A stretch of DNA of 64,000 nucleotides from Persicaria tinctoria (GCA_037127255.1 JBANSL010000001.1:31056501-31120500); one strand, 5' to 3'. Shown: positions 12,337 to 25,692, counted from the first letter of the stretch. Translations and numbers: made by a program. Notes: generated by a model from the letters alone, not told the origin.

Positions 12337-13283
12337 CTTTAAAATGTAAAATATCCTTAACGTGTAAAATTTGCTTAACGTGTAAAATTTTCAAATCAAC
12401 ACAACACATACGCGCGCAACCCCGAGCCCTCGGACTCCCGCACCCGCACCCACCTCGATCCACCTCCGGCCACCAGCGACCAGCCGCCCTCGAGCCCACC
12501 CCCGGTGCGCAACCCCCGAGCCATGGACTGGCTTGGTTCGAGCCCAGACGCGCCCAGACGCGCCCAGACGCGCCCCTTCATCTCAGCAGCGTCGAGCCAC
12601 CAGCAGTTCGGTTTTCGGCCTCCCACGCCACCCACGAGCCACCTCCGGCCACCAGCCCCGACCAGTTCGAACCCCTCCCTCAGGCGCACCCCCCGAGCCC
12701 GGAACCGCCTTGGTTCGTGCCCAGCCGAGCCCACACCGAGCCATCTTCCCCCACAACGCTAATCGGTTCTTTTGGCTCGGAATACCTTCGAAATCCAGAT
12801 TTTTCTCCTTGTTTCCACTCGAATTTGGTATGATTTCTAACTCTAAACTTGTTTATTACAGTTATTTGGATTGTTTGAATGATTTAGGTTGAGATTTAAA
12901 ACCTAGGGTTTGATTTAGGAGCGGAATTTGGGGCTTTTTGATAAAAGTCAAATTGATTTAAATTGATGATATGGTTGTGTTGTTGGGTTGATTTTGAGCT
13001 AATTTCATGTTCATATCATTGTCAAATTGTTTATGGATCATGAGCTAATTGAATTTTAGAATTTTAGGTTGCGATATGTTTTAGAATTTGGGGCTTTTTT
13101 CCAAAAGTCAAATTGATTGAAATTGATTATATGGTTGTGTTGTTGGGTTGACTTTGAGCTAATTTCATGTTCATAGCATTGTCAAATTGTTTGTGAATCA
13201 TGAGCTAATTGAATTTTAGGATTTTATTGCAATATGTTTTAGGTCGATTAGTTTCTTCTATTTTAGCATAAAAATCATAATTT

Positions 13284-13354
13284 AGCCTATTAGCTCAATT
13301 GGTAGAGCAATGTGCGTTTGCACAAAAGATGTGGGATCAAATCCCACATAGGTT
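13284..13354 (+). other. tRNA-like sequence in element A
   Basis: Acceptor AGCCTAT pairs with ATAGGTT. The A box TAGCTCAATTGG fits the pol III consensus. The D arm is GCTC/GAGC and the T arm GTGGG/CCCAC is perfect. The anticodon arm is TGTGC-GTTT-GCACA with a 4-nt loop instead of 7, so it is tRNA-derived but not decodable. It is nearly identical to the copy in element B at 28474-28543. Confidence 0.75.
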
Positions 13355-13369
13355 ACATAATAGACAAGA

Positions 13370-14060
13370 GCGCAACAATCGCAAATTGTTAATCATGCAC
13401 ATTATAATCTAACTCATGCACTTTTTAACCTTAATTATGCACATTTTAATCTTATTTATGCACTTGAATTTTAAAAGCGTATACGTAAAAAAATCGATTT
13501 CAAACTTACATCTATCAACCTAAATTATTCGAGAGGTGAACCCAAACTCTCAAAAGTAAAAAAAAAAAACAAAATCAAAACATCGATTTCAAAAGCACAT
13601 CTTTTGTCTTATTAATGCACATTATGATCTTACATTTTCACAATTGTATTCTTAATCTGCACAATTGTATCTTACTTTTGCACAATTGTAGTTTAAATTT
13701 GCACAATTGTATCCTACTTTAAATTTGCACAATTACAGTTGCACAAATGCACTTTACAGTTGCACAAATGCACTTTACAGTTGCACAAATGCACTTCACA
13801 GTTGTACAAATGCACTCCACAGTTCCACAAATGCACTTCACAGTTGCACAAAAGGTATCGAAAACGGGAAAAAGTGCATGTACCCATAAAATTAGACATA
13901 TTTACCCATAAATTAAACATATTTCAATTATAAATTTTTATAATTGAAATAGACACATTTACCTATTTACCCCATAATGAATTATTTGTCTGCACAAAAT
14001 AAACTTATATTTGCACAATAAGATGTTATATGTGCAGAAAAGCAAGTTATACTTGCACAG
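13370..14060. repeat. TGCA-rich array of element A
   Basis: TGCAC and TGCACAA monomers repeat throughout. They include a compact block at about 13720-13850 where 'agttgcacaaatgcacttt' recurs with a period near 24 bp. Frames in it (repeated NALYSCT, or LCNCEVH) are repeat artefacts. The inverted second tRNA-like partner seen in element B is absent here; A-rich and G-rich sequence lies at about 14075-14170 instead. Confidence 0.8.
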
Positions 14061-14309
14061 CAGAAAGTGTTACCACGAAAAAAAAATTCTAGGCAAAAAA
14101 AAAAATTCAAAAAAAAAAAAAATCTGGTCCGAGAAGGGGGGCAAGGGGGGGCCACACGCATGGGCAAGGGGGCAGATATTATACTAATAAAATTAGGCCC
14201 ATTAGTAATTAAATTAGGCCCATTAGCAAATTTTACACAATAAGCATATTTTACACTTTAAGGACTTTTTACATTTGAAATAAACCCTATATATATATAT
14301 ATATATATA

Positions 14310-15260
14310 CATAAGAGAGGAAAGAAACATAAGTTTATTTGTCATAGAAAATAGGGAAACATAAGATTAAAGTAATAGAAATGTGCTTGACTTTCAATGA
14401 ACAACCACCAAATTAAACCCCAAAAAACCATATATTTGCCGACCTTTCAAAAAAGCTAAGGAAGCAGCATCTTTGCTAAAGAACATGATCCCGATAAAGC
14501 TAATACAGCCTGTTCTCGTCCTGTGGACCTCATCCATTCATAACATCCAAAAACATCACCCTTAACATAATAAACTATGGCAATTAAAGTGGTTCCATTA
14601 CCCCTCTTAACATAATACATACTCCGTAATAATTAATTAACTAAGACAATCCCGACACGAAAACTTGATCATATACATGTGTGTGCTCACACGCGCTGTG
14701 AGAACGGAGTAAAGATGATTCACTTGTTAAAGTTGACACAATTTTGACATAAGCTAGCCAGCTAGTGTGTTTTTAACTAGCGCATTCTTACACAAACTAG
14801 CCAGGGTACGTATATTAGTTTTAAACGTGCACAAGTTTTTCCGTAAAACTGTACTTGTTAAGTGGACTTTTTTGACATGGAAAAACAAAGCACCGGTTTG
14901 TGTTTAAAAGTTCACACAGAACTAAAAATTAAAATTTATGTAAACCTCTAATTTAATACGAGTAAATTTATGGATTTTTTTATTTTTTTACTGTTATTTT
15001 ATTTTTGTAAAAATAGAGCGGATCGAAGTGGACCCCATCTTACCCCTGAATCCGTGCCTATGCATTAGTTTATTAAAAAAAAGTGAATCGGATTTTTTTT
15101 TTAATGCAATGCCTGGTACAAGGAGCGGCGGAGCCCAAAAAAATTTTGTTTGTAAGTATATACGAGAAGGGCTTGTTTGGAAAAAAAAAATCTTGAAAAA
15201 AATATTAAAATTATTATGTAAAAGTAATTTTTAGATTATGAAAAAGAAACTAAAAAATTT
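14310..15260. other. AT-rich intergenic stretch
   Basis: No gene was recognised. Short inverted words (ctagcca and similar) occur at about 14755-14800. Short frames near 15028-15234 have no recognisable motif. Confidence 0.5.
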
Positions 15261-15500
15261 CAAAAAAAATATAGTGAGGTTTTTTACTCTTTTTTACCGA
15301 TTTAATCATTTTCTTCTGTACTAGAAGGAGACTCTAGGCACCCATGCTCCTGACTCCTCCGCCCTTCGAATTCTAAATCTCTTGAGGTGAAATGTAATAT
15401 TCAATGGCCACCCTCTAGATTCGAACTCGTGTCGAACCCAATTGCAAAGGTCAATTGCTTGCATATGTATAGAATAACCCATTGAGAGTATCTTCTATAT
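15260..15500 (-). repeat. Possible tRNA-derived SINE
   Basis: On the minus strand a weak A-box-like 'tctcaatgggttatt' near 15480 is followed by 'gagttcgaatct', close to a B box, at about 15415-15428. An unrelated body then ends near T-rich tracts around 15280-15300. The layout suits a tRNA-headed SINE, but the tail and target duplication are not clear. Confidence 0.3.
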
Positions 15501-16015
15501 AGTTAAAGACGGGCTAGTATATGTCGATATTATGGTGTAAGCTAAGTGTACATTGTAGTGTGTAAAATCTTTATACCCAATTACAACAGATATTAAAGGC
15601 TTATAGCAAGGACTTAGTTGCATATAGAGGTGTCAATCGGGTAAGTCGGGTTGGGTTCGAGTCGGGTTATTTGGTTTCGGGTCATATCGGACTTTTGATA
15701 TCAGGTGTGATGACAATTCGGGTTTGATCAGGTTCAGATCGGGTTTATTCGAGCATTATTTTATCAGACACAATCGGATTTTCGGGTCTTATTCAGTCCA
15801 GGGGAATCGGATTTCAGTCTAAACAGGTTCGGGTTAAGCGGGTTTCGGTTACAACGGTTTCGGTCGATTCGGTTTCAGTCAAATCGAACCTGCAAGAAAT
15901 CATATTGGATAAATCAAATCAAATTTTATTTTTTTTTACTTATGAGATATTTATCTTTTTTATATAGATTAAGATAATGTCTTTTTTTTATTAGGTAATA
16001 ATTCGGTTGGCGAAC

Positions 16016-17542
16016 CTAACCGAGAGCATCCCGATGGATGAGATCAAGAAGATATGGGTGTTCTTCCAGTGCCAACCCGTTAACAGGATGACCAAGGTGT
16101 GCAACCTTGTCAGCCACCCTATTACCCTCCCGGGGAACAAAGGAAAAGTAGATATCGTGAAAAGACCTAAGAAGACCTTTGATATCACCTAAAATTAATT
16201 CTATTTCCCAAGGGCAATCTCCAATACCCTTCAGATGATTTATGATCGTCAACGAGTCCCCTTTTATGATTAAGTTATTGTAGTGATAATTTTGTGCACA
16301 TACTATTCCTTCTCTAAGGGCAATTGCTTCTGTCATAATTGGAATTATATTTCCAATACTCTTATATCCTAGCTGGAGAGCCTGCCCCTCCGAATTTCTA
16401 ATGATGTACCATGTGCTAGCTTCCCCTAAACGACTGGAGGTCCCATCAAAGTTTAGCTTCATATATCCATTAATGGGTTTCCTCCATTTGACATTTTTCC
16501 TACTAACCTTCTTTTTACTCATAGACTTGACCATATAATCCATATTCAATTCTTCTTTTTCCTCTCTCCTTGCCCTCTTCCAACCCTCTTTCACAGATTC
16601 AATAAACGATTTCATTTCCAAAAATGATGGCACCCCACTTCCTCTAAAGGTTATTTGGTTCCGATAGTACCAAATCGTCCACCACTTTATTGCCATCTCC
16701 TCCTTCTCCTCCTTAGATAGTTGTTCGCCCAGCCTTGCCATAATAATATCGCCCCCTGGTCGGATGTAGTTAACACCATTCAATATCTTTGCACATTTAT
16801 TTGTTTGTAGTAGATTAGTTTGTTCAAAAGAGCAGTGTACAAATAGATGTAACTCATCCTCACCATTCATCCCACATAAACTACATTCGATAAGAATTGA
16901 AGATCCTCTTCTACTCAGTCTATCCCTTGTTGGTAGCCCATTCTGTGCAATTTTCCACAAGAAGTTTTTAATTTTCGGCATTGTGTTTACCTTCCAAATC
17001 CAGTTAGAAGGGCTATCATTGAAGGAGTCTTGGTGTGTAAGAAATCTTACTGCACTGGAGGTCGTAAACCAGCCTTGTTTATCGTGTCGCCAGTATAATC
17101 CGTTAGACATCCTATGAATTGGGAGAGGAGATTCAATGATCCGATCCGACCAGTCCGCTCCTACGGTTTCATAAAGCTTATCCCTCATCCATTTTCCGTC
17201 CTGAATAAATTCACCTACAAGTACATTTTCATCCGTAATACTGGTATTATCAAAATATTCGATTAATGGCTTCTGCGATATCCACACATCTTTCCAGAAT
17301 TTAACAGAATTCCCATCACCGATAGTCCAAACTAATCCTTCCTTAAATTTGTCAATTAGAGAGGACGCGTGTCTCCATTGCCAGGAGGCATTCATTGGTC
17401 TTGTATACTGTAGAATGTCACCTTGCTTTAAATATTTGTACCTGATAATGTTTACCCATATGTTGTCTGGTCCTGCAAGAGTTTTCCACAATAATTTCAT
17501 TTGTAAGGCCTCATTCATGATAAATGATTTTCTTATGTTCAA
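16016..17542 (-). pseudogene. LINE ORF2 C-terminal part: zinc-binding and RNase H
   Basis: This 508-residue frame begins after the reverse transcriptase. It contains the plant zf-RVT region (CSLCGMNGEDELHLFVHC) at about residues 220-240 and an RNase H domain in the last 150 residues, with the acidic positions visible in LNFDGTSS, EAIALREG and IKGDSL, and VADKVAHLG near the end. RNase H degrades the RNA of the RNA/DNA hybrid. The frame is long and uninterrupted but is cut off from the reverse transcriptase by frame breaks at about 17543-17740, so no complete protein results. Confidence 0.88.
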
Positions 17543-17739
17543 ACCTCATTTCTTCTTTGGCCTACAGATCTTATCCCAGCTTATGAGTGGTTTATACTAT
17601 AGATCTTTATTCCAGAAAAAATTCCTATTGATACGATCCAGTTCAGTATGAACTGCAGCAGGTAGCATGAAACTTTGCATAGCATACAGAGGCTTTGCTG
17701 ATAGATTTGAATTAAGAGAATTGACCTGCCTTGTTGCGA

Positions 17740-18960
17740 TTAGGAGCTAGCTTTCCACTTTGAGAGTTGGTTTTTTGTTTTACTTATAATATCTTCAAAA
17801 GTTTGTTTATTGACTCTCACATTGATAATAGGACATCCCAGGCATTTCTCCATGGCACTAGTGTGCGACATTTGTAGTGACGATTGTAGCAGTTGGATTC
17901 TCTGCACAGGCACACCCCCAGCTGTCTGAAAGGAAGATTTGTGGAAATTCACTTTTTGACCAGAAACCCTGCAATAGTCCTCAATTATATCTTTGACTCT
18001 ATTACTAGCCTCCAAAGTAGCTTTAGCAAAGACAATTGTATCATCTGCAAAGGCAAGAAAGGGAACCTTTGGGCCATGGTGTCCGAATTTAAATCCGATC
18101 TTAGACATTGGAGACATAGACTCACTATGTAGTCTTCTTGCTAGAACTTCTGCTCCAAGAATGAACAGAAAGGGTGAAATGGGATCTCCCTGCCGGATAC
18201 CCCTTGATGGGAAAAAAAGGTTTGTCGGAGAACTGTTAACAAGGACAGAGAATGAAACAGATACAACACACTCTCTGACCCAGTTAATAAATTTTTCGTG
18301 AAAACCTAATCTACTCAGAACTTCAAATATAAAGTCCCAATTCAGTCTATCGTAAGCTTTTTCCATATCCAATTTCACTGCCATCCATCCTTCATTGCCT
18401 TTACGAGTTTTAAAAGAATGGAAAATTTCGTGCGCAATCAGCACATTATCCTAAATCGCCCTATCCGAAACAAATGCACCTTGTAAGGGATGAATCAGCT
18501 TACCCATTACCTTTTTTAATTGTTCAGTTAGAATTTTTGAAATGATTTTATATATTGTGGAGCATAAACTAATTGGTCTGTAGTGATTTGTTGAAGACGA
18601 ATTATCAACTTTTGGAAGAAGCGTGATAAACGTGTGATTGACTTGCCTGAGAATTTTCCCAGAGTGAAAGAAACCCTTGACAGCCCGAATAACTGATGGT
18701 CCAACAATATCCCAAAAGCATTTATAAAATTCGGCCGAGAACCCGTCAGGCCAAGGGGGCTTATTTCTGCCTAAGCTAAATACTGCACTCTTTATTTCAC
18801 TATTTAGGATTGGTTTAATGAGTTGGTCATTATCTTCTATCGTAATTTCTGGAGTTATAATGTCCAAACTATTCCGCCAATCACTGCCTGGATTTGTATT
18901 ATCCTTTTTTAAATCGTTTTTCAAAATCTCTTTGTATTTCGGTCTTAATGTTGTCCTCAC
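17740..18960 (-). pseudogene. LINE reverse transcriptase remnant
   Basis: Two adjoining pieces make up the domain. 18451-18960 carries the N-terminal fingers (KPPWPDGFSAEFYK, NHYRPISLCSTIYKI, QGAFVSDRAI). 17740-18444 carries KLDMEKAYDRLNWDFI, RGIRQGDPISPFLF and the catalytic FADDTIVFAK (the YxDD box in L1 form). A stop between 18444 and 18451 separates them. Family knowledge: copies RNA into DNA at the nicked target. Confidence 0.9.
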
Positions 18961-19007
18961 CTAAAATCAACGTACCTTCGTCCGAAGTAATTTGTCTTAT
19001 AATCTTC

Positions 19008-20155
19008 CTATTCCTTCTGCCTGTCGTAATTTTGTGAAAATACGTAGAATTTGTTTGCCGCTAACAAGATATGTTTAGCTTTTGCTCTCTGACTCCAGAA
19101 TGTCTTATGAAATTTAATTAAAGCTTCCTTTTTTAGAATTAGCCTTTTCTGTTTCACGGCATGTTTTGTATCAAACTTATTGCACAATACCTTTTGAATA
19201 ACAATAAGTTCCTCTTCAATTTCCTCTAATTGTCGGAAAATATTACCAAATGTTCTTTTATTCCATGCTTTGATTTTGGCTTTAAGGATTTTTGTTTTAA
19301 AGACTAACTGATACATTTCTGAACCGGCACAGTTTGCTCTCCACGCTTGTTTAACAATATTCCTTAGATCTTTCCTTTTCAACTACATATTTTCAAATTT
19401 AAACGGTGCAGCCTGCATGAGGCTACCATCACACAAACTCACTGTAATAGGACAATGATCCGATGAAGAAAAGGCATGGTGACATAGATGTATACTAGGA
19501 AATTGCACCAGGATCTCATTTTGCACCAGAGCCCTGTCTAAACGTTCATAAATATTGTCCATGTCTTCCTTCTTTTTTCTCCAAGTAAATCTGTTCCCAA
19601 TGAAAGGTAGATCAAACAATTCACCCCTGTTTTTGATTTCATTCAACCTGGTGAGTCTGGCCAAAGATACAGCCACAACACCATTCTTGTCTTCAGTATA
19701 GACAATATCGTTAAGATCTCCTATGACAATTGATGGCATCGGGGAGGAGGCAATTAACCTTTATGTTTCTTCCCAAAACTGTGTTTTATCACGCTCCTGA
19801 GCAGGTGCATACACAAATATAATTTGACATTTAAAATTCAAATTTGAATTATGATAGATAGCACAGATAGAACATTGGTTATGATGATTTATCACCATTG
19901 ACTAATGAGACATTAATCTAGACTTCCACATCACCCCTATTCCACCTGATTTACCAGTGGCCGGTACCCACAAGGCTTCATCAAACCCAGCTGATTGCCA
20001 AATTTTTCATCTGGTATTTTATCAGTTTTTGTTTCCATTACTGCTATAATATGTATTTTTTGTATGTTACAGAAAGTACCCAATTCTGCCCAAAAATGGG
20101 GCCTAACAACACTATCAACCTTTCCCCTTGTGACTAAGATAGCCATTTTACTCAA
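19008..20155 (-). pseudogene. LINE endonuclease remnant and linker
   Basis: 20155-19937 includes VMETKTDKIP, and 19739-19383 includes VIGDLNDIVYTEDKNG, NRFTWRKKKEDMDNIYERLDR and SSSDHCPIT. These match the APE-type endonuclease of plant LINEs (the GDxN and SDH motifs are recognisable). 19008-19382 is the basic linker before the reverse transcriptase. Frame breaks near 19740-19936 show it is inactive. Confidence 0.85.
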
Positions 20156-20796
20156 TAAATTAAGTTAATGTTTATCAATTCTTAATCAATACACTACATT
20201 CGTTAAAAAAATGTAAGTCTTCTCACTTTTTAAAATATTTAAAAAAAAATCAAAATTATATAAAATATTATTTTTTTAATTATAATTTCAAACTTAATGT
20301 TCATAACTACGAAATTATAAAAATGAAAAAAAAATATTTATATAGTCTTAGTGTCTTCAAAAATGCTAATGACTTTTTTAATGGACTACAAAATTACATT
20401 TAATTATACTCTATACATGATAATATTAACATCCATTATTAAGTAATCAATCACATAGGTTGTTTTGAGTATTTGAGGGGAAATGTTATGATTTTTGTTG
20501 GTTTAGGATATAATCGCGTTTGAGTTGTTTCAAGTGTTGGGTATAATCGGATTCGAGGAATTTCGGTTTTCGGATATGTTTGGGTCGAACAATTTCGGGT
20601 TTCGGGTTGATTTCAGGTCGGTCCATTCGGATATAGTCGAGTTCGGATTGCTTTCGGGTCTGAGCTTAACTCGAATCAGGTCAGTCGGTCTCGAATTTAA
20701 ATTTTTTTTTTCAATTATTCGGGTGTCAGACGAGTTCAAATATCAATCGGATCGGTTTTCTCGGGTCGGATTAGGTACTCCAGCTCTAGTTGCATC

Positions 20797-21140
20797 TCAC
20801 TTGGACAAAACTTGACTGACGTCTAGCCGGGTCGACTTCAAAATAATTATCTTTGGTAAGGATTTTTTTATTTATATTTTTTGCAAACCAAAACTCATAT
20901 ATGTGTTGAATAAACAACAAAAATTGTACCCAAATTTATTCATCGAGTTGTAATTAACATGCTAAATTGGTTAACCCTAAAATGCTAGCTAGGGTTATTA
21001 TGTATAGTATAAGTGCCCAACATTTTTTGCAGTACTCTTAGTGAAACTTATTTCATACTGCATGTAAATGACCCACACATGAAGGTTACTCGACTCGATT
21101 GAAAGACTTGAATTGGTTATAATGCAAATTTACTATATAA
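20797..21140. other. AT-rich spacer, nothing recognised
   Basis: Sequence between hAT-like element 1 and the Helitron. No coding or structural signal was seen. Confidence 0.5.
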
Positions 21141-21959
21141 CTAGGGTGGCAGACCCGTGCTACGTCCGGGGTAAGATTTTATATCAAATAAATGAGTTGA
21201 TATTATAAGGTGAAAAACCAAATATTTTAACATGGGATATCAATCAGGTGAATAACCAAAAATTAACATGACATAAATTTTATAATAAACAAAATATTTT
21301 AATTACTCGTTTTTATTAACATAAGTTACAATTGGTAAAATATTTAGATATATGCACTCTTTTAAACTTATAATATTATGTTTTAAAATTAAGCACATCG
21401 ATTTTGCTTCAACCGAGAAGTTTCTTATATGGTGAAACTTTTATTGCATGTATTTTTTTTATTTAATGATAAATATTTTTATAGGAAGATATTTGAAAAA
21501 AAAATATTATATCAATTTTCAAAATAAAAAATACCATCTATTTTTTTAATTTAAGGAAGTTAAATATTTTAATTACTTGTAAGGAAGTTAAAGAAATGGG
21601 GAAGTTAAAGAAATGATAGCATAAAAACGGATTAATTTTACTATCGTGGCTCGAAGACTTTGGGGATGAAATTACTACTCGGAATCCAAATAAGTTGACA
21701 TTTAATTATTTGTAATATGAAAAGAGAACCATTTTTTTTTTAATTTAAGGCATTAAATTTAATGCAAAAAATCAATTTAAAGTAATAAATAAACATGGGG
21801 AACATGAAAGATAGCTATTATTTTTTTAATTCAATAAAATATAAATTAAAATTTTAAATTGAGAAAAAAAAAGGATTTTAGGTATGCATTTATAAGATTG
21901 AACACAACTTTTCTATTATATATTATTATTATTATTACTATTATTATTATTACTATTAC

Positions 21960-22016
<57 letters not shown>

Positions 22017-22073
22017 TACATATAGATATAGATTGTGTATAGATATTATAGACCGTATAGATCGGTAGATAGA

Positions 22074-22172
<99 letters not shown>
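21141..22172 (-). mobile_element. Non-autonomous Helitron 1
   Basis: On the minus strand it begins TCTATATATATA (at 22172) after an A and ends with CTAG (21141-21144) followed by T. An imperfect hairpin around 'cccggacgtagcacggg' lies about 10 bp before the end. TC start, CTRR end, subterminal hairpin and insertion between A and T are the Helitron hallmarks. The interior is AT-rich with (ATT)n and (TA)n. There is no Rep/helicase. Confidence 0.7.
21921..22170. repeat. (ATT)n and (TA)n microsatellites
   Basis: An ATT/ACT trinucleotide tract (about 21921-22018) is followed, after a short 'agatatag'-rich link, by about 95 bp of TA (about 22076-22170) that forms the 5' end of Helitron 1. Confidence 0.95.
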
Positions 22173-23961
22173 TTTATAAATTATTTATCGGACTTGTATT
22201 TATAGACATGAATGAAATGATTAAATTAATATAATAGACTCCTTATAACATAAATGTCTTCTTTACAAATAAATGAACTTGGTTAAAAAATAAAAATTAA
22301 TACATAAAATAGTAATCTAAAAAATAAAATAAAAATTAATCCTCAAAAATTAAAATAGTAGAAGTTGCATCATCCATGTACACAAATCAATGCTAATAAA
22401 AATCATAATAAATATTTCTATATATAAATTAAAAATGAATTAGAATCATACACTATATATATTTAAACCAAAATATATTAAAGTGTTTCCGAAATTGAAT
22501 ATGGAATGTTTATACAACAAATGGACTACAACAATATGCAAAAAAAAAATAAAGAATACGAATTAGAAAAATAACTATGATGTAGGTATACAAATTTTAA
22601 CGATGATAAAATTAAACAATAAAAAAATATATAAGCACATAAAATCCAATGTTAAATAATAGAGCAACAACATTTTTGATTAATCAATGAATGAAAGATC
22701 AAAGAGGGAACAAAAAAATTCTTACGGGTCATCGAATGATCGAGGGAAGATATATATAATATAGCTCTCCCCAACTAATCTGCAAAATAAAAGATAAGAA
22801 TAAAAATTAGAAAAATAAATATGATATAGGCATAAAATTTTGAATTGTGATTGATAAACAATAGAAAGAATATATCAACCTATCAAACCCAAATTACCCA
22901 ATGCTAGGTATATATGAGAAAGTGTAAGAATATATATAAAAAAAAGCAACAAACAAATGATTAATCAAATAATGAAAGACATCGCTGCGAATTTAAGAGT
23001 TTATGCGAGTTAGAATAGATTCTAAAACTGTGGGATACTTTTTATAAATTGTAAAACTGAAATAAGGGCATATTTTACCAAAACAGAATGTTTGAGGGTT
23101 TTTTTGTAGTTAGGCCTTCTTCTTCCTACCGCCCGACACAGCAACAAATCAAATCCGGCACGGCGATGCCTGGCGGCGCTGACAGATCATGCGACGGAGG
23201 AGGCGATGGTTGTGGGATCCCTACACCTTGGCGCACATATGGGAGGCAGTAGGTGGCTCCGGTAGCGGTGGAGGAAGCCAGGCGCGGTGGCTCCGACGAA
23301 TCGAATATGAAATTGGGCATATTCTATTTTGCATGCTTTTCTCAAAAAAAAATTGAATGGGATTGTAGATTACATGATTTAGAACACGATGAACCAGATT
23401 CAGAGCTTGGAGATTGGGCTTCAATGGTGGACGGAGCTTCCGAATGTTGAAAGGGTTTTTATAGTCGATCTTAAAATGAGAACGAAATATCAAATTGATT
23501 GCACCAATCTCTTCCTCTTCTTCTGGTGATCAATTTCGTGTATTCAATTCCAAGAAATGGTTGAAAAATAATCCCAAACGACACCAAATTCGATTTGGGG
23601 CAAAACGAACTTGGACGAAAACGGGGCTGAATTCGTTGATGATATCACAAACTAAACACGTTTTTGACATGTGGATGTTGAATCAAAGTTAATAAAGACG
23701 TTTTGGAGGTAAAACATCACGAAATTTAAAACCACCATTGAAGGGTATGGTTTGAACTTTGAACGCGCATGGGAAGGAGGAGGAAGAAGGAAGGAGCGGT
23801 TCACTTGAACCGGTTCTCCATTTTATTTTATTTTTCTTGGTTTGGACCGGTTCAACCGGTTTAATAAACCAAATGCTTTTATTATTTTATTTTATTTTTA
23901 TTATTATTTAAAAAAAACACTAATTTAGAGATAGTAAACACTCATTTGAAAGATGAAAAGA
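22173..23961. other. AT-rich region with a small GC-richer block
   Basis: This is mostly low-complexity AT. A GC-richer block at about 23110-23460 has short frames on both strands without recognisable motifs and could be a relic of a captured or decayed exon. Near 23795-23870 'aaccggttc' words form small palindromes. No gene is claimed. Confidence 0.45.
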
Positions 23962-24370
23962 GAAGCCTTTATTATTATTTTTGAATTAAAGACAATCCTC
24001 CTAATGAAAAAAATAAAGTTAACTTAATAAATAAACATAATTTTTATATAATTGGAGAAATAATTGAATTGACAATTAATTTAAATTGATAAAAAAAAAA
24101 CGAACATTATATATTACATATATAAATTTAATGACTGAAAAAATAATAAAAGATGTAGCTATGAAGAAATCCTTTATTATTTTTTTGAATTAAAGATAAT
24201 CCTTCTAATGAAAAAAATAAAGTTAAATTAATAATTAATAAATAAACATAATTTTGATATAATTGGATAAATAATTGAATTGACAATTTATTAAATTGAT
24301 AAAAAAAAACGAACATTATATATTACATATATAAATTTAATGACCAAAAAATGAATAAAAGATGTTGCTA
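23962..24370. repeat. ~203-bp tandem duplication
   Basis: Two adjacent similar units start near 23962 and 24165 ('cctttattatt...ttgaattaaaga') and run through 'acgaacattatatattac' and 'aatttaatgac'. No coding content. Confidence 0.75.
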
Positions 24371-24384
24371 TGAAAAAAAATATG

Positions 24385-24456
24385 TAGTTATGAAGATTTG
24401 AACCTTCAACCAAGAGGTAATCCCCAACAACTATAACCATTGAGCTAAAGAAAGCA
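24385..24456 (-). other. Degenerate tRNA-like sequence
   Basis: On the minus strand TAGCTCAATGGTTATAG resembles a D arm/A box and GAAGGTTCAAATCTTC a perfect T arm with a B-box core. The acceptor ends do not pair convincingly. It could be a decayed tRNA or the head of a tRNA-derived SINE. Confidence 0.45.
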
Positions 24457-25660
24457 AGTTGATTCAAATTGAATAAGAAAAGAAAAATAGTGTAAATTTT
24501 CATGTACTTAATAGTAGCAATAAATGACTCTTGAACACAACTTTTTATGTTTTATTTATAGATGTAGAAATTAAATCACCCATTAATTTCTACTAAATAT
24601 AATTTTGGAAGGAGAAATTGTGTTAATTCTAGACTTATAGAAGGAGATAAATACATTGTTAGAAAGTTGATATATAAGAGTTGAACAATGTAACACATAT
24701 ATACACATACATGTGAATGACTTAAAAACAAACTTTAAGGGGTGGGGTGCACTAGGTAGCTAGCTAGCAAGCTAGTAGGGTTCAACATGGAGATGTACAT
24801 CCAAAGAAACATGGTCCTAACATATTCACTGATTATAACTAGTACATATTTGCTTTCGGTATCGGTCCTTTTTCTTCCTCCAACTATACTTAATTATAGA
24901 GACATTTGATGTTGTGTACGTAGCTCACTAGCTCCATCTCCTCAACTGTAACATATATCATATCCCAGCTAGTAACTCAATTCCATCAACTGCACTAACA
25001 TATACAAAATTAAGTAAATACAAATTAATTATATTCATTTGGATGTGTTTAATTGTCAGAGACGGGTACCAGAGACAGCCTCACCAGTCACCCCCATCAG
25101 TAATTAAGTAGCTGCGAACTTCAGTTGTCTTAACAACTGAATTCAGAAAAAGTAAAACTGCCAAATGAGCACAGAAATTCAGAAACAGATAACCAGACGA
25201 ACGAATCGATTCCACTTGCATTAATTACAGGCGAGATTATAATGAATTGATTCCAACACAATGCATGAGGTTTCTGCAAAACCAGACACCGGAATTATTT
25301 TTTAAAAAGAGGGGAAAAGCCAGCAATTCAAACCTGTCAGCAATTCCAGGAAATTCGCTTGCGATTCAAATTCCCGAACATGAATTCTTCAATAGGTGAC
25401 TCAGATCTACAGATCTGGGAGCGAATTGATTATAGCAACACAAGAACGAGAGAAAGAGAACAAGAACGAGATTTATATACACGGTACCTACAAACATCGA
25501 ACAGTAAGAGCGAATTAAGAAACTCGATGATTGACCTCCATGAGGCCGGAATTGGAGATCAATTAGGGTTCAAAGCCGCAAGGAAACAATGTCGCAGTAA
25601 AATTGAGGCAAGATCTGAGAGACGGAGGCGTGGAATCCCCGTTTATAGGTTCGATTTGGC
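24457..25660. other. Region downstream of MIR396
   Basis: No protein gene was recognised. On the minus strand this follows the MIR396 hairpin and probably holds the 3' part of its primary transcript (at least about 25350-25660, which is not transposon-like). No termination signal was identified. Confidence 0.4.
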
Positions 25661-25671
25661 CCTATTTTTAT

Positions 25672-25692
25672 CTTCCCACAGCTTTATTGAAC
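25672..25692 (-). ncRNA. miR396 star strand (3p)
   Basis: 21 nt on the 3' arm that pairs with the mature strand, one mismatch (C/A) at the centre, as in known miR396a-3p. Confidence 0.92.

Larger units (their letters stand above)
15985..20165 (-). mobile_element. Degenerate L1-type LINE inside hAT-like element 1
   Basis: On the minus strand the order of coding remnants is endonuclease, reverse transcriptase, zinc-binding domain and RNase H, the layout of ORF2 in plant L1 elements. Frame breaks divide it into at least six pieces. A short A-rich tail follows the last stop (minus strand, about 15985-16010). No ORF1 was found upstream, so it is probably 5'-truncated. It is younger than the hAT-like element that contains it. 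Confidence 0.88.
15625..20788. mobile_element. hAT-like element 1 (non-autonomous)
   Basis: The start TAGAGGTGTCAATCGGGT and the end (TAGAGCTGGAG when read inward) form short imperfect terminal repeats. An 8-bp duplication GTTGCATA/GTTGCATC (7 of 8 matching) flanks it at 15617-15624 and 20789-20796. Subterminal blocks of TCGGGTT-like words occupy about 15640-15890 and 20520-20780. The 8-bp duplication and 'taggggtgtca'-type ends are typical of plant hAT elements. No transposase is visible. A minus-strand LINE occupies most of the interior. Confidence 0.72.

Noticed and set aside
12396..12892. Proline/arginine-rich protein in element A
   Set aside because: Open on several frames of both strands because of GC-rich composition; no domain. 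The block may be captured sequence, but no gene is supported.
21859..22068. Isoleucine-rich protein
   Set aside because: Translation of the (ATT)n microsatellite in Helitron 1.
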